A DNA stretch of 64,000 bases from Begonia masoniana (GCA_022432975.1 CM039512.1:41113001-41177000), one strand, 5' to 3'. Positions 10,593-24,980 are shown, numbered from the stretch's first letter. Notes: generated from the sequence alone by a model not told the origin. Numbers and translations: made by a program.

Positions 10593-11055
10593 TTGTCAAT
10601 TGTGCTCCAAAATACATCTTGCTATCTTGGGAGGGTCTCTTTACATATGTTTCATTTCCACATACTTCCCCAAGTGATGTGGGATTGTGACGACCCCTTT
10701 TTTACGACCTGTCACCTTCCGGTTCGCCCGGGCGGACGTACCCCCATCTGGGTTCCGGTTCATGCAGCCATCATACATATACTTACACATCCGGGTCATC
10801 ACAGGTGGGGTAGTAGGAAATTTGTTGGGATTTTGATAACGTACATGATGTTGGTTTTATAAACCTTTTTGGTGTGTACTTTGAATGTGTTATATAAAAC
10901 ATTGGGTTTTTTTTATTTTGGTTTCTATTGGTTTTTATAACTTTTATGTTTTTGTTTATGTTTTCGAGTTCGGTTTAGGGGTTTTAATTTTTCTAGAAGT
11001 TGAAAATATTGAAAGATGAGTTGGGAAATAGTTTTAGGTGAAATGTTGATGAAGT

Positions 11056-11400
11056 GAAGAAAATTAGAAAATGGGTAATCGGTCGAAGTTGGTGTGAAGT
11101 TTGTGCGGAGATGTCGACTGATTAGTACTAAAATCGGTCGAAGTTACTGTGCTGTAATCGGTCAAAGTTGGTTTGAAGATATCAACTTAGTAGAAAACGT
11201 CGACCGATTCTGTAGTAGAAAACGTTGACCAATCAGTAAGATATTGTCGATCGAAATTCCCAGCTTTCGATTCAGCAGATGTCAGTTTGGCAGATGTCGA
11301 TTCGACAGATGTTAATCGGCATGTATGTCTGTAAATTTTCTTCGGCAACAAAAAGGTTACCGACCGATCGACCCAATAGTCGATCAATCGGCAGAGTGAA
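11056..11400 (+). repeat. Degenerate repeats of 'aatcggtcgaagtt' and 'gcagatgtc' in LTR variable window 2
   Basis: Several imperfect copies of 'atcggtcgaagttg' and 'cgaccgat' are followed by 'gcagatgtcagtttg', 'gcagatgtcgattcg' and 'acagatgttaatcgg'. The position relative to the LTR end is the same as for the hexamer array, the G-box repeats and the 54-bp array in the other LTRs. Confidence 0.65.
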
Positions 11401-11640
11401 TGGTAACCGAGTTTGAATTTTTATTATTATTATTTTCGATTTGCGAATCTGTTTTAATCCGACTTTTTCAAACATGTTTTGTATTTATTTTATACACGTT
11501 CTCCATCCGCTTTGGACAGTTTGAAAAACCCAAAAATTTTATCGAACTTTTAAAAAATAATAATAATAAATTCCATTTTAAATATGGCATTGAGTGAGCA
11601 ATGTAGCGTACCGAGCCGGAGTGGATTCGGGGTCGTTACA

Positions 11641-12290
11641 GGTTCTCTTTGTAAGAATTTAAAATTTTTCCTCATTGCAACAAATCTCCTTGTTTAAAAG
11701 GAGATCTCCTAATTTTTAAATATTAACCAGGTATTTCTCTCTCCTAATCTATACTTATTATTCCTTAACATTAATAGATCTAACTCCCAAAATATCTCTC
11801 ATAGTAGAATAAAAAATTTATTTTTGAATTTCCTTTTTTGGTAGCATTCTAGCAACATGATCGTAAGGTGTGGATTGGTCTTATTATGGTACCTCTTCTG
11901 CCCAATATTGCACTTTCTTTTTAGAATTTCTCCAAAGTTTGTTTTTTGGCTTCTAGACCTCCTGATTTGTTCATGATTCATCTAAACTTTCACCCTAACT
12001 TACAAAACATGAAATTCAATCAAATGTCAAGATTTCAAACATTTCAAACGATATAAGTACGATGAAAATCACATGAAATGAATGAGATTTTATGCTGTAT
12101 CAGAAATAATTCTCTAGGTTGTCTTAAAAGTTCACATGGGTCAACCCTATAATTAGTTTGGTTGACTACATCAGTTGACCTTTGAAGAGACTAGACAACC
12201 CTTTGAGCTCTTGGGTTTTTGAAACAATGCTTCTAGTTCGGCTTGAAGATCGCATGGGTTGACCCTATTGCTTGTTTGGTACACTGCCAC
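11641..12290. other. AT-rich gap with 'gggttgaccctat' repeats, no gene
   Basis: No coding frame is supported. Imperfect copies of 'gggtcaaccctat', 'gggttgaccctatt' and 'tttgagctcttgggttttt' occur at about 12135-12275. They continue beyond the next solo LTR at 14806-14920, so that LTR was inserted into this older repeat. Bases 12286-12290 (gccac) are its left target duplication. Confidence 0.6.
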
Positions 12291-14801
12291 TGTAACACCC
12301 GACAATGTTCGGCCAGGTATTTTCTTAATAGCTTTAACTGTCACCTCCACCATTAACCTTTACAATTTTGAATTTAAATGTCAAAGCTTAATTGATTTTA
12401 TTTGTGTGATGGCAGAATTGTAAATAAGATGGATTTCAATCGATATAAATAGAAAATGAAAATCCTTAAACCTCACTAAAACCCCACTGTAGCCGACACT
12501 TTCCTTCTGCGATTTCTCATCCTCCAGAGCTCTCCTTCTCTTTGCCAACGACTCCTTCGTCGGCGACCGATTCTTCAGTCTCCACCCCAACAATCCACGC
12601 TCTAGGTAAGGCTTAGACAATATAGCTGCTGGTTAGTTACTTAGAGCTCTGTTTTCAGTTAGAACTTGAAGTTTCGGATTCTTCAATGGCAGAGTTGTTG
12701 TAGTAACATTTATAATCTGCGTTTAGTAATGGCATTTCCAATTCGATTCTGGACATTAAGATAACCGACTGTGTTTAGTTGCTAGGTTGAATCTGGGCAT
12801 TTTAGGTTCTGGAAACTTGATCTACGCACATAAGGTGCTTGACTAAAGAATTTAGAAATACATGTACGTTAGATTTTAGGATGACTTTTTGTTAGAACTT
12901 TTAGGATTTTGTTTTAACTCTATAATGTGAAATGTTTTAGGTAAAGAAAATCCGAGGTGAAGTGCTCAAGTTGCTAAGGGAAACCAGGTAAGTGAGTGAG
13001 TAAAATTCCCGTCCATTAAGGCCCTACATCACAAGGGTATTAGGTAGATGACGTCTATAATATTTAAAGGTTATCTGTGCTATTGTCTGTTGAGTTATGA
13101 TACTCGAGTTGATAGTATGATCTTTTGATGAATGAATGAGCTGTCCTTTTAGTCTGATGAAATGAGAGTACTCATACTCATGCTTCACGATTGTTTTCCT
13201 TTTCAAGCATATGAAAATGTTTTAAGTGCATGTTTTCCTTCACGATCAAGATATGAACATGAAACTTATGTAACAAGGATTAAGAGAGGGTTGGGGGTGG
13301 TTTGGCGTATGTCACTGTCCAAAAGGAGGACCATGAATACGGCCCGCAAGGGACTATGTACACTTTCACTGTCAATCCCCTTTTCGGCACAAATCCTCCC
13401 TTAATCCACATGATGTAAATGATGAACAAGAACATGATGTAAACGATGAACAAGAACATGAACGAGAATGTAATGAGAAATGATTATGTAAATGTGTTCT
13501 TTTCAACTGTGCATTCATGCATACATGTTAGTGTTGCACTCCTTACTAAGCATTAGGCTTATAGTTTAAACCTTATGATGTAGGTGACGAATTATCAGGT
13601 GAGGATTTCAAACCCGAAGAAGATGTCTAGGACTGGTTGCTGGATGGTGCTCAGGGTGACAGATTGTGGCTGGAAAGGCGAGTATAACCCGTGGTTTCTG
13701 CTCCTAAGTTGTTAGTAAGAATAATGAATACTGATGCCTTAAGTAGAATGAGATTTTCTGATTATGATGGATTTTGGGATTGTCGAACTAAATTCTTAAG
13801 TTGAAGATGATTATTAGAATGAAGAATGACCTGTTTTAATTAAGTCTTCCGCTACACGTATTTTGGATGAGTCTATGATTTATACCTGTACAAGTTTATT
13901 TTAGTCAAGTCGAAGTCTTAAAAAGTCAGGATGTCTTGTATCGTAGACATTTTAAATCGGTAGATGTTGATTATTACAATCGGCAGATGCTAGAAATTCC
14001 TTACTCACCGGTAGAGGTCTTCTATCGGATGATGATTATATGTCACGTGTGATGCACATGTCAATCGGTAGATACTGATTATTACAATCGGCAGATGCTA
14101 GAAATTCCTTACTCACCGGTAGAGGTCTTCTATCGGATGATGATTATTATGCCACGTGTGATTCACATGTCAACTGGTAGATGTAGATGTTTTTGCTATC
14201 GAAAGATGTGAGTATTAAGTCTTGTCGTTTTGTAACCGGATGATGCTTATTATGTCACGTGAGATTCACATGTCAACCGGTAGATGTAGATGTTTTCGCT
14301 ATCGGAAGAAGTGAGTATTAAGTCTTGTCGTTTTGTGATCGGATGATGTGGGTAATTATGGTTTGTCGTTTAGTAATCGGTAGAGGTCTTCTACCGGGCG
14401 ATGTCCATGAGTCACGTGAAACACTCGTGTCCATCGGATGATGCCTTCTACTGGGCGACGTCTACTGAGTCACGCGGAGTGCACGTGACATTCGGGGAAT
14501 GTGTTCCTATCGGTAGGAGACTGCAAATCCATACAGCCTGCGAACGATGAAGTCGAGTGGTCTGAGGGCACTTTCCTTCTGCCCGAACACGTTATGGAAC
14601 CGATGTCTGAGACATGTCGATCGACTCTGTGACTGAATGTATCGATAGTCTTATGTGGGAGCCGAGTTTTTGAAGGGTTCAGTTTTATCAGATATGGCAT
14701 TGTCCTTGAGTAATGTAAAAAAAAAAAATATAGAGGGTAAACTTAGTGTAAATGATTTACGGAAATTAAGAATCAGTCTCGGCCCTAATGGGGTCGTTAC
14801 A
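12291..14801 (+). mobile_element. Solo LTR B of a Ty3/gypsy element
   Basis: The 2511-bp sequence starts 'tgtaacacccg' and ends 'ggggtcgttaca', flanked by a perfect 5-bp duplication GCCAC (12286-12290 and 14802-14806). There is no internal region, so it is a solo LTR left by recombination between two LTRs. Leader signals: donor GTAAGG at 12606, mini-exon 12941-12987 (47 nt) before GTAAGTGAG, 'cttactaagcattaggctta' at about 13542, and micro-exon 13584-13598 (15 nt) before GTGAGG. Variable window 2 holds G-box-rich repeats. The family differs in sequence from LTRs F, D, C and E. Confidence 0.92.
13950..14500 (+). repeat. Imperfect ~110-bp repeats rich in CACGTG
   Basis: The segment with 'attacaatcggcagatgcta' and 'ctcaccggtagaggtcttct' occurs twice (about 13975-14070 and 14080-14180), followed by more degenerate units with 'atcggatgatg'. 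CACGTG is present at 14044, 14153, 14256, 14413 and 14482. CACGTG is the core site of plant bZIP and bHLH factors; function here is not shown. Confidence 0.7.
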
Positions 14802-14806
14802 GCCAC

Positions 14807-15190
14807 AATCAACCCTGTATTGGACTAGTCAACCCTTTGAGCTCTCAAGAATTTTTTTAACATTAAACCAATAAACCCCTTGACATTCCTGCAGACCTCA
14901 TGAGCTCTTGGGTTTTTTTTATCACTTTCTTCACAAATCAATATGCATATCTTCTTTTGTTTTCATCAAGCAAGCCCTATGAAATTTAATATTAACTTAG
15001 AGGACTTAAATATACACGTTAACATATCTCCAAGGGGTTTTCTAAATAAGTTAAATATTCAAACTTTATATACCCATTATTAAGCTATGAACAACTTACT
15101 AAGCAATTTTACATACTCATCATCAAAACAAATAATCATAATTACTTTTAAGCTAACACTAGTGTTATGTATTGAAATTGAGTATTTGGA
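14807..15190. other. Intergenic, no gene seen
   Basis: This AT-rich sequence continues the 'caaccctttgagctctc' repeats seen before solo LTR B. No frame or element boundary is supported. Confidence 0.5.
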
Positions 15191-15199
15191 CTTTTTTAA

Positions 15200-16120
15200 T
15201 TATGATTTGCTAGGGTTACACTAGACCGTGATATTGATTTAGTTCTCGTTATTGCTCTAGTACCTACCTCTCTGTACACGTGGGCTTCAACTAAGTTGAA
15301 AGAGTTGATGATGCAACTATATGATTTACTTTGTAGTGGCGTTATTTGTGATGAGACATTACCGTGGGAAGCACAGTTATTGTTGTTACTTGCTAAGAAG
15401 TATAATGGTTTGCTTTTAATGTGCATTGCAAGGTTTAAATAGGAAGTGATCAAGAATAAGTATTTGTTATCAAAGATTGGTGAGTTATTGATCAATTTGG
15501 TGTATCGAAGTAGTTTTTTGTGATTATTTCAAAGTTGGGCTACCGTTGGATAAGAGAGATATGTGAGTAGAATTTCTTTCCCAAGGCAACCTCTCGAGTA
15601 CTTTAAGGAATTTCTATTATTCGATAAACTAGTGCCCTAGTTGCTGATATGAATTTGATGTGTTGAGAATTCAGACCTTATTGAATTAAGTTGTTGTAGT
15701 TCTATTTGATAGTATATTAAATTACTTAAAAATTCTTAATGTGCTGTAAAGCACCTAAAGTTTTGCTATAGACTTTGATAAGCCATCAACTGTACGTTGA
15801 AAGCAGTAAATTGTAGATTTTTGACAAAGTTAAATATAGCGCTGACATATTTATATAATTTAATAGCAACTTCTACCATTATTCACCAAATTTAGAAAAT
15901 GCAAAAGCTTAATGGCGAGTTTAAGGAGGGATTTGACCAATTGAGAAATGGGTATCAATGTGGCCTTTAAGAATTCAGTGCCAAATGATTTATTGTTTTG
16001 AAAAGGCGGAGTGTTGGTGCATAACTTTTCTGAGTTGAGGCTAGATAGTTGTTGCTGAGAGTCCTGAGACATGATTTGATATTTCTTCAAATAATACAAA
16101 ATTTATCATGACTTGAGTGT
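15200..16120 (+). pseudogene. Very degraded Ty3/gypsy reverse transcriptase remnant
   Basis: One frame reads TKLKELMMQLYDLLCSGVI, then ETLPWEAQLLLLLAKKYNGL and LLMCI. This follows, with many substitutions, the gypsy stretch before and into the reverse transcriptase (xELKELKxQLx[31 protein letters not shown]). Numerous stops follow. It is probably part of the same old insertion as the integrase remnant at 17.3-18.1 kb, and is far older than elements A and C. Confidence 0.5.
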
Positions 16121-17330
16121 CAGTATGATGGATTGGCATCAAACGAATGTAGTATATAATTGATGTGAAACGAAATAAAATTCCTTAAGGGAATCACGAC
16201 CCAAAAAAGGAAATCTTCACAGCTTTAATCACGGATTATGCAAAGCTGTAGAAGGCGTGTTTTTACGACTTTAAAGCTGCCATTTGAACAGCTCAACACC
16301 CTTTGAGTAAGGAATAATCTCTCAAAATTGCATATTCAAATTCGCGCGGACGAGAAAGATATGATCCAATAAGTGTAAGGTGGTCGGATTGGTGTCAATA
16401 CACCCTTCCACTTTATGGCTACACTCCGATGAATAAGGTAACACTCTAACTTGATGAATTGTGAGATGCTTCAACTCCACAACATATATCACCTCTAAAA
16501 GTGATGGGAGATGAATTAAAAATCACTTTGCCCAACTCTCATGAATAGAAAAATCGACTAAGGACAACACATACAATCGGCTCTTAATAACCGAGAGAAA
16601 TGTGAAGGATTTTTCAAGATAGCAAATGATATTTATTCCCTAAATTCAAGCTGCCGAAAATGGTCCTCAACTAGGGGTATTAATACCCTTACAAAAGAAG
16701 TTTCGAAATTCAAAAGAAAAGAGAATTAAAGACCTTTGTAATGTTCATTAACTACTCGGCTAAGTTGTAGCAAATCGATTATTGCATGTGTCGTACATTT
16801 TATTTTCTTTTTCTTTTTCTAAATGCAAGAGTATTAAATCGTACGTTTTCCTAATTCTTGCAAGCATTTGAACAACCCTCCACGTCATTTATCCATGTCA
16901 TTCTTCCCCCTTGATTCTCCTCTAATCAATGATTGTAAAAACTTCATAGTGTTTTGGTCGTGTTCCAATTTTAGTGACTGCTTCGGATTGTCCATATCTT
17001 TTGGTATTGGAACTTCATTTAAACTCTTTTGCAACTCATCTATTGTAAAATAAAGAGAAACATAATAGTTGGTTAACCTCTTTGCTGCTTGGGATCAAGT
17101 GATAAGTCTGTGTGGTAAATCAATAATGTGGCTAGATTTTGGCTTCTCATCATGTTGAGATTGAGCATTGCAGACATGGTAAATTATTTCAGCATTACCT
17201 ACTCATGAGTGTGAAGTATGATTATTATGGATTTTATGTTTTGATTGTGGGGGACTTTTTAGAGGTATGATATTGTTTGAGGTGTTATTGATCAATTATC
17301 TCATTTGTACATTTTCTCCTTGTGTGGGTA
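16121..17330. other. Intergenic, nothing recognised
   Basis: No supported gene. Short frames only. The stretch may include an insertion that split the old gypsy remnant, but no target duplication was seen. Confidence 0.4.
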
Positions 17331-18180
17331 AATTTTTATCTATTTTAAGTTAAATTGGCTTTGGCCGAAGAACATTGCTTAGATTTATAGTGTTATTTTC
17401 CAGTGTAGTTTTGGACAGAGACCTGATGTACTTTGAAATATTCAGAGCCTTGCAAAAAGGTTTGGGTACTGAGTTGAACATGATTGCGACACATCATTCT
17501 CGGATGGATGGAGAGTTTGAATTGTTGATGAAAATTCTAGATGACATGTTAAGGTGACGTGTTATGAATATTTGTGACAGTTTGGTGAGTCACCTTGATG
17601 GAATTTGTTTGTAATGCTGACTTTCAGATCAATACTAGTGTGTCATCTTATGAGGTTCTTTATTAGAGGTCATGTAGATCAATGTTATGTTGGGTTGAGA
17701 TTAACATATTTCTCCTAGTCCGACTTAAATCAAAAGACAACTACAAAAGTACTTGTGAATGAGAACAGTTCATAGTCCACAGAAAAGTTAGAATTTGAGG
17801 TCGACGACTTTGTATTTTTGAATATGCAATCTCGTCGTGTTATAAGTCACTTTGGTGTAAAAGGAAAGTTGGCCTTGAGACATACCAGCTCTTTTTGAAT
17901 TATTGGAGTTGGTTTGGTGGCTTATCTGTTAGATTTATAGTCACAATTGGGTTATTTTCACGATGTGTTTTATGTTTCATAAACATGTCATGTCCTACAC
18001 TGATATGCATATTTGGGAGGATATTACTTATGAGGAAGAGCCTAAGATGCATTAAGTCGACAATTAAGAGTTCTCTGTCAACAAGAAATTTCTTTGACAA
18101 AGTAACCTCACATATTTGGTGGAACTTTTGAATTTATTATAAAGTTCGACGACGAAATTTGTTAAGTGAAGGAGAATACG
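17330..18180 (+). pseudogene. Degraded Ty3/gypsy integrase remnant
   Basis: The frame at 17375-17557 reads LDRDLMYFEIFRALQKGLGTELNMIATHH and LLMKILDDMLR, matching the integrase core ([50 protein letters not shown]) with the DGQSER motif damaged to DGEFEL. Further decayed pieces follow (SLVSHLDGICL; a chromodomain-like 'ttatgaggaagagcc' near 18030). Plus-strand orientation agrees with the reverse transcriptase remnant upstream. Confidence 0.6.
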
Positions 18181-21100
18181 GTGAACGTCGGTTTTTGCTG
18201 CATTATAGGGTGAGTTTCTTTAAAATTAATGAATTAATTAATTCTTTGTCATCACTTAATCGGGGTGTTATGATATTAGAATTTTAGAAATGACTTTACT
18301 GGTTTATTTTTAGAGAAACTTCAGAGTTTGAATTTGAGACTCCAGAGGGAGGGAGAGATCGTTAAGCGGGATACAAAACTCCTTTCCAGAATTGGAATTT
18401 AATTTTTGAACAATTAATGGTAAGTACGAATTCAATTAAAGCTCCACTTATATTCTTGCTATAGTCAAAGTTATTGATTTGGAAGTTTGATTGTCATGTA
18501 TCAGAGTTTTATATGGGATATTGTTGCGTGACTATATGAAGTCATTGATACGTGGAAATTATCGAAAAATTCAAAGCTTTCCGAGAGATAAATCAGAATT
18601 TATAAATTTTTTGAATTTTTTCTTAAAGCTTAAGTTTTTAAAGTGGAAATTCATGATTTTGTTCATCAGTAAGTTATAGTTTGAAAGCTTTGCACAAATA
18701 CAACGTAGCACATGTTTAAAATCAATTTCAAACATTTGAAGCCAGATTATCATAGAAATTCATAATTTTTTCAAAGTATAAGGTAAGTCTCTTGACACTG
18801 CGGATGCCCTTGATACAAGGAGACCATCAGTGACCGACGCTGGATTGAGCTCGACAGTAATATCGATTTTAGTTATTTCAAATTTTTCTTTAGAGTTCAA
18901 TATGAGTTCTATTGTTTTACTATTTATATGTAACTGTTGAATCTATGGTTCAATCTAACATTTTGACCCAGACTTTTGATTTTAATTTTAAATCTTCTAT
19001 TGTTTTATTCATTGTTCTCGCAAAAGGTTGGCCAATTCAATTCACTTTTAGATCAGGTTGTTTCCCATTCTGTCACCTGGCTGGCTTTCAATCTTGACAA
19101 CAGAGTTTAAAAAAAAAAGAATAATTAGGATGATTGTTCATGGCTCCAACATGAACTTGGTTGCATAGAGACCATTATTAATTTAAAAAAAAAAAATAAC
19201 TAACCTGTGTTCGCCAGTTGATTTGGCCTAAAAGTGTCAAACATGAGAGGAACATGAGTGGAAAACATTTTATTTGTCTACAGCCGGCGGACCAATTTGT
19301 ATTTTTAGTCAACTCATGTAGCTTATTCAGTCGACCATAATATATGAACTATGATTATTCAATGTTTAAATAAACATTAATATAATTTTAATTAAATGAA
19401 TAGAAGAGCTAAGTCTTTTCTAAAGAATTTAAGTAAAAAATGGGTTCGTTACAAATTATGTTAGCTCAAATCACACTGTGAATGGGTTCATTCATTCAAT
19501 GTTTTGATTTAACCCAACTATTGTTTTTGAGAGACATTACCAAGAAGTTCGACTAGAGATAAACAAAGATTTATTGATCGATTACTCTGCCAACTAGCAT
19601 GATAGTAGATTATACCAAAATCTATACAAGATCCTCGGAAAAAAAAAACAACCAATGAAAGCGGCAAAGAGTGGCCACACCAGCTGCACGTAATATAAAA
19701 CTTAGCATATCAAGTTGAAAATGATAAATATGTGGTAACAAAGGCAATGAATGAGCTTGTGTGATAAATTGTTGCTATTGTATGATAATCATATGCATAT
19801 TGCGTTAGATAAGGATGATCTTATAATGTAATGAGTGGTAATAAGAATACTATATAATTGTGTGGTAATGTTATTAAAGAAATGCAATTTTTATATAGTT
19901 TGTAAGAAAATATTGATAATGAAAAACATGACTAATATTCATTGAGACAACGTATATTTCTATATGCTATAGTTGAGTTATCTGAATTCCAATTGATTGA
20001 ATCAACAAACACTGTAGAGATTTGGTCAATAGGCACGAGAAAGAATTCTCTTTAATGTTTTTATATGCATTTTATTTGAGTAAGAAAACTGATTATACTT
20101 GAATTTTCACTTAGTGAAATTCTCTATGCAACTTATAATTTTTATCTTTAAAGTTCACATTAATTTTATTGTTGTTCTTGGTTCTCAAAAACTCATCGTT
20201 AGTTTAGAGAGAAAACTCGACCACAATATTAATTTCCTCCGTCTTTCTCGGCAAATGTGTGATTGCATAACTCTCCTTGTATTACATAGCCTCACAACCA
20301 TTTTTGGCCTCAAAGGACTAGTTGTCACAAGTCTTAATAGCCATTAGTGAGTTGGGAATTTATTAGAGTATTGAATTTGAATTACATTGGGTTTCCTTTC
20401 TTGCATTTTACTAGCATAACTTTAGCAATCTTGGTTTAGTGTGTAATTTTTGTCATACCTAAACGTTAATTGCATCGATACCCTCAATAAAATGACTGTG
20501 ATAAAGCTCTAAAATAGAAACCAAGAAAAAAAGTTGAAAATTCTTTAAAAAGAATCCGAGATTTCATAAAAATAACTACCGTCAGGATCCACCTAGCCAC
20601 TTTGTTTGTTAATTATCATTCATGTCCCATGAATGACGTGTCTGTAGTTTGACATGCTATGACTAAAGCTACCGTGTCAAATATCTAAAATCTAACATTG
20701 TTTTAAACAAGTTCTTCCATAATTACTTTAAGCGGGTTGAACTAGATTTGTAACATCTTCTATTGCTTTCAGTACAATATTGTCCTGTTTGAGATGGAAC
20801 TCGCACATATTTATTCTTAAAGTTAGTCTAACACACATTGTATCAGATAGGAAAAGGAACAATATTTATAAACTATGCACTTTTCACATTCCCAAACAAT
20901 GTAAGATTGTGCGCCTTCTACTAATATGTGTTGTAATTTTCACTGGGCTCTCATTATCTTCACATGACAAACTGTCACAAAATCTTATCTTAAATCGATC
21001 GAGCGAGAAAAAAAAGAAGAAAAAGAAAGGCAAGAAACATTTTAAAGCGGGCATTGAATTGTAGATAAAAAAAATATAGAGATGGGAAGAACACCATGAG

Positions 21101-21827
21101 AACAAGAATTTTTAGTTGTAGGCCACTTACGATTGTTATACCAGTCAATAATATATTTAATAAATTAAAATAATAATAAAAATAAAAAATAGTGACGGCA
21201 CGTAGAACCAAATATCTGAGAGAATGCCACTTGGAAGCATTACAGGTCTCCTTTGAAATAATAAACAAAATCAAATGAGACATTAAACCTACTTACAATG
21301 CACCATTTGATTGAAGTGCTCGATTTTGATAATGACACATAATAAGTAATTAAACATGATGGAGAGAATCTAATTAACTAAGTTGACTTTTGGGTACCCT
21401 CGTTGACCCTATTTTTCTTATTTAGTGTTTAAAATTTGTCAAATGAAGTTGCCTTGAGTCCCATATACTTTAGATTCCATGGTTTTGCTTATACTATATG
21501 ATTGAAATAGAGCGATGAATAAAGTTTTATGATCGAAACTCAGTTGAATTAAGAATAGAAATTTGTTGCAATCCGTCTTGTAAAAGTAATAATGACTCAA
21601 AATTGTGCAGTTACAATTGTTCCACCAATACCAGAGAGTACCATGGATCACACGTCTCACAGGAGATATGGATAATATTAATTCATAAGTAAAATTCTCT
21701 CCTACACTAATACAACATTTTTTGAAGTAAAATCTGCAAGTAAAATGGTAGGGGACTTGGTTACGAGTGGATAATATTGTACAAGTTAATAAACATTAAA
21801 TAAAAAATTAAAATAAATAGTGTGAAG
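18181..21827. other. Long AT-rich intergenic region, no gene seen
   Basis: Only short frames without recognisable domains occur. There are A or T runs (19108, 19180, 19640, 21008) and purine-rich stretches. I see no RNA gene or element boundary. Confidence 0.5.
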
Positions 21828-22102
21828 TGTTGAGTTATGGAGCCTAATTTAGGTTTAGGGGGTATTTTGGTCATTATTTATCCTGTTATTCTATAACCCT
21901 AAATCGTCTAGTATATAAAGACGTATTTAGGTTATCGAGGGTAATAGAAAGAGTAATTGAGAGTGTAAGGCAAAAACCGTTGTAACCCGTTTTTTATCTT
22001 AGTGAAATCTGTCAGCGGCCATTGGATGTAGCTCTCACAACGAGAGTGAACCACTATATATCTGTGTGTTTTTCTTTTTCGTATTTTCGATCATTCGTTA
22101 CA
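21828..22102 (+). mobile_element. Probable copia-type solo or truncated LTR
   Basis: About 275 bp starting 'tgttgagttatgg' and ending near 'attcgttaca'. It has a TATA-like 'agtatataaag' (about 21909), the stretch 'gctctcacaacgagagtgaacca' typical of short copia LTRs in plants, and a T-rich 3' end. No primer site or coding region follows. I could not find a matching 5-bp target duplication, so the ends are approximate. Confidence 0.5.
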
Positions 22103-23310
22103 GGTAGATTAGGGTGTCTAATCCTAATATGAAGTACAGAAGATCTGAATTAATCAATCAAAAGCTGTCAGGACTAAGAAACGAATCGAGTTTTCAAAAA
22201 TCACTGGTATCCAATCAATTTCATCAAATTTTTGAAAGAAGATTAGGTGAGCAACAAATTAACACCCATGACACTTATTTAGTAGCTTTAAATAATCTTA
22301 TAACGTGACATTATTTTATAAAATTATTAGACAAAACATAAAGTTTCACATTACCTAATCTCTTAATTCTTAGTTAATTATACAAGGCACTCTTTGCACA
22401 CTCTCATTGTTCAAAGACAAGCATCTACATGCAGGAGGTCCATTTTCTATAGGTAGTTTTCAGCATCTTTGCTACCCAAATCATTATTTTTATGAACTGT
22501 CAATCATATTTGCTCCACATTGAATCTACACCGTTGATTTTTTTTATACCATAACTTTGACTAATTCGATAAAACAAATTTTATTTCACCATTCTGGTAA
22601 AATTTTCTATAGATTTTGAAACTTGTAGGAATGAATTATAGTAGAAAAGAGCAGCACAAATACATCACTTTTCAAAATCTTATAACTTAGTACAAGTTCT
22701 TGATAATTATTTTTTCTATTGCTAATTATTATTTTTAAAATATTCGAATCTAATATTTTATTATTGATTCTCCACTAGAACACTTTTGCACTAAGAAAAC
22801 TATTACTCCAATGAAATATCTTAAACCTTGTTTATGAAATAAACGAAGTAAACGCGCTCTATCATGATTTCAAAGTCCAAATATGATAATATGTGTCAAG
22901 TATGATAGTTGTAACAATCGAAAGTGAATATTAAAAAAAAATTAAAGAAAAAACACTAAGGTTACCTGAAAAGTTCTCACAAAAAATTACATAAGAAAAA
23001 TTCATTGCAGAAAAATCAAATTTACGTAGAAAAATTCATATTCAGTGAAGTATTATTTAACCTAAATATTTATGTCACAATAAATCCATAATTTTGTAAA
23101 ATCATTTTTGTCTCACCCAAAGAGATGGCAAATTAATAACAGCTAACATTAATAAACTAATTAATATCCAAGACGAGAAAACTGAAAATATATATATATA
23201 TATATATATAATATAAGATAATACAATATAATATACAACAATAAAATAATAATAAAATAGATTATTGACGAAGAAATTTGGAGTAATGGAAAATGGTGGG
23301 TTGAGGATGC
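22103..23310. other. Intergenic upstream of the GA2ox gene, with (AT)n microsatellite
   Basis: AT-rich sequence with an (AT)n run at about 23188-23211, some 100 bp before the TATA-like box of the next gene. No coding frame is supported. Any distal regulatory sites of the GA2ox gene would lie here, but none can be named with confidence. Confidence 0.5.
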
Positions 23311-23312
23311 AG

Positions 23313-23319
23313 TATAAAT
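23313..23319 (+). promoter_or_regulatory. TATA box candidate of the GA2ox gene
   Basis: TATAAAT lies 176 nt before the ATG at 23495 and is followed by a CT-rich leader ('ctctctctccctccctctg', about 23415-23475), common in plant 5' UTRs. Transcription would start near 23345, which leaves the in-frame ATG at 23318 outside the transcript and supports the start at 23495. Confidence 0.6.
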
Positions 23320-23494
23320 GCAGAACCAATGGCTTCTCTTTTTAGTCATTAACGCGTCTCTTCTTCCCTCCCCCTTTCATGCACTAACCAAACTCATTCT
23401 CTTTTCTCATCCCAACTCTCTCTCTCCCTCCCTCTGTCTCTCCTCAAATCTCTGTCTCAGTCTCTCTCTGTCTTGTTTTCTACGAGACGCAGCC

Positions 23495-24980
<1,486 letters not shown>

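Larger units (their letters stand above)
9979..10803 (-). mobile_element. Cassandra-type TRIM retrotransposon with 5S rRNA sequence in its LTRs
   Basis: Two direct repeats of 377 bp (9979-10355 and 10427-10803), each starting 'tgtaacgaccc' and ending 'gggtcatcaca', flank only 71 bp. The internal segment shows, on the minus strand, the initiator tRNA-Met primer site TGGTATCAGAG (10414-10424) two bases from the right-hand LTR. Each LTR contains a stretch closely matching the plant 5S rRNA gene, sense on the minus strand. A perfect 5-bp target duplication GGTGG flanks the element (9974-9978, 10804-10808). This is the layout known for Cassandra, a non-coding element moved by the enzymes of others. 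The LTRs differ at several sites, so the insertion is not very recent. Confidence 0.93.
7190..11640 (+). mobile_element. 3' LTR of gypsy element A, enlarged by nested insertions
   Basis: It starts 'tgtaacaccc' directly after the polypurine tract and ends 'ggggtcgttaca' at 11640. Its 4451 bp shrink to about 3.6 kb without the Cassandra element at 9979-10803 and to about 2.6 kb if 8.4-9.4 kb is also foreign, which would match the other LTRs here. Leader signals: possible donor near 7636, mini-exon 8182-8237 (56 nt, the longest), micro-exon 9853-9870 (18 nt) followed by GTGAGC. It is not collinear with the LTR at 1-2651. Confidence 0.75.

Noticed and set aside
20099..21105. Short open frames at 20.1-21.1 kb
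   Set aside because: No domains, AT-rich low-complexity sequence, no splice or promoter context.
23318..23494. Upstream in-frame start of the GA2ox protein at 23318
   Set aside because: It overlaps the TATA-like box, would precede transcription start, and adds a low-complexity Leu/Ser stretch not found in the family.
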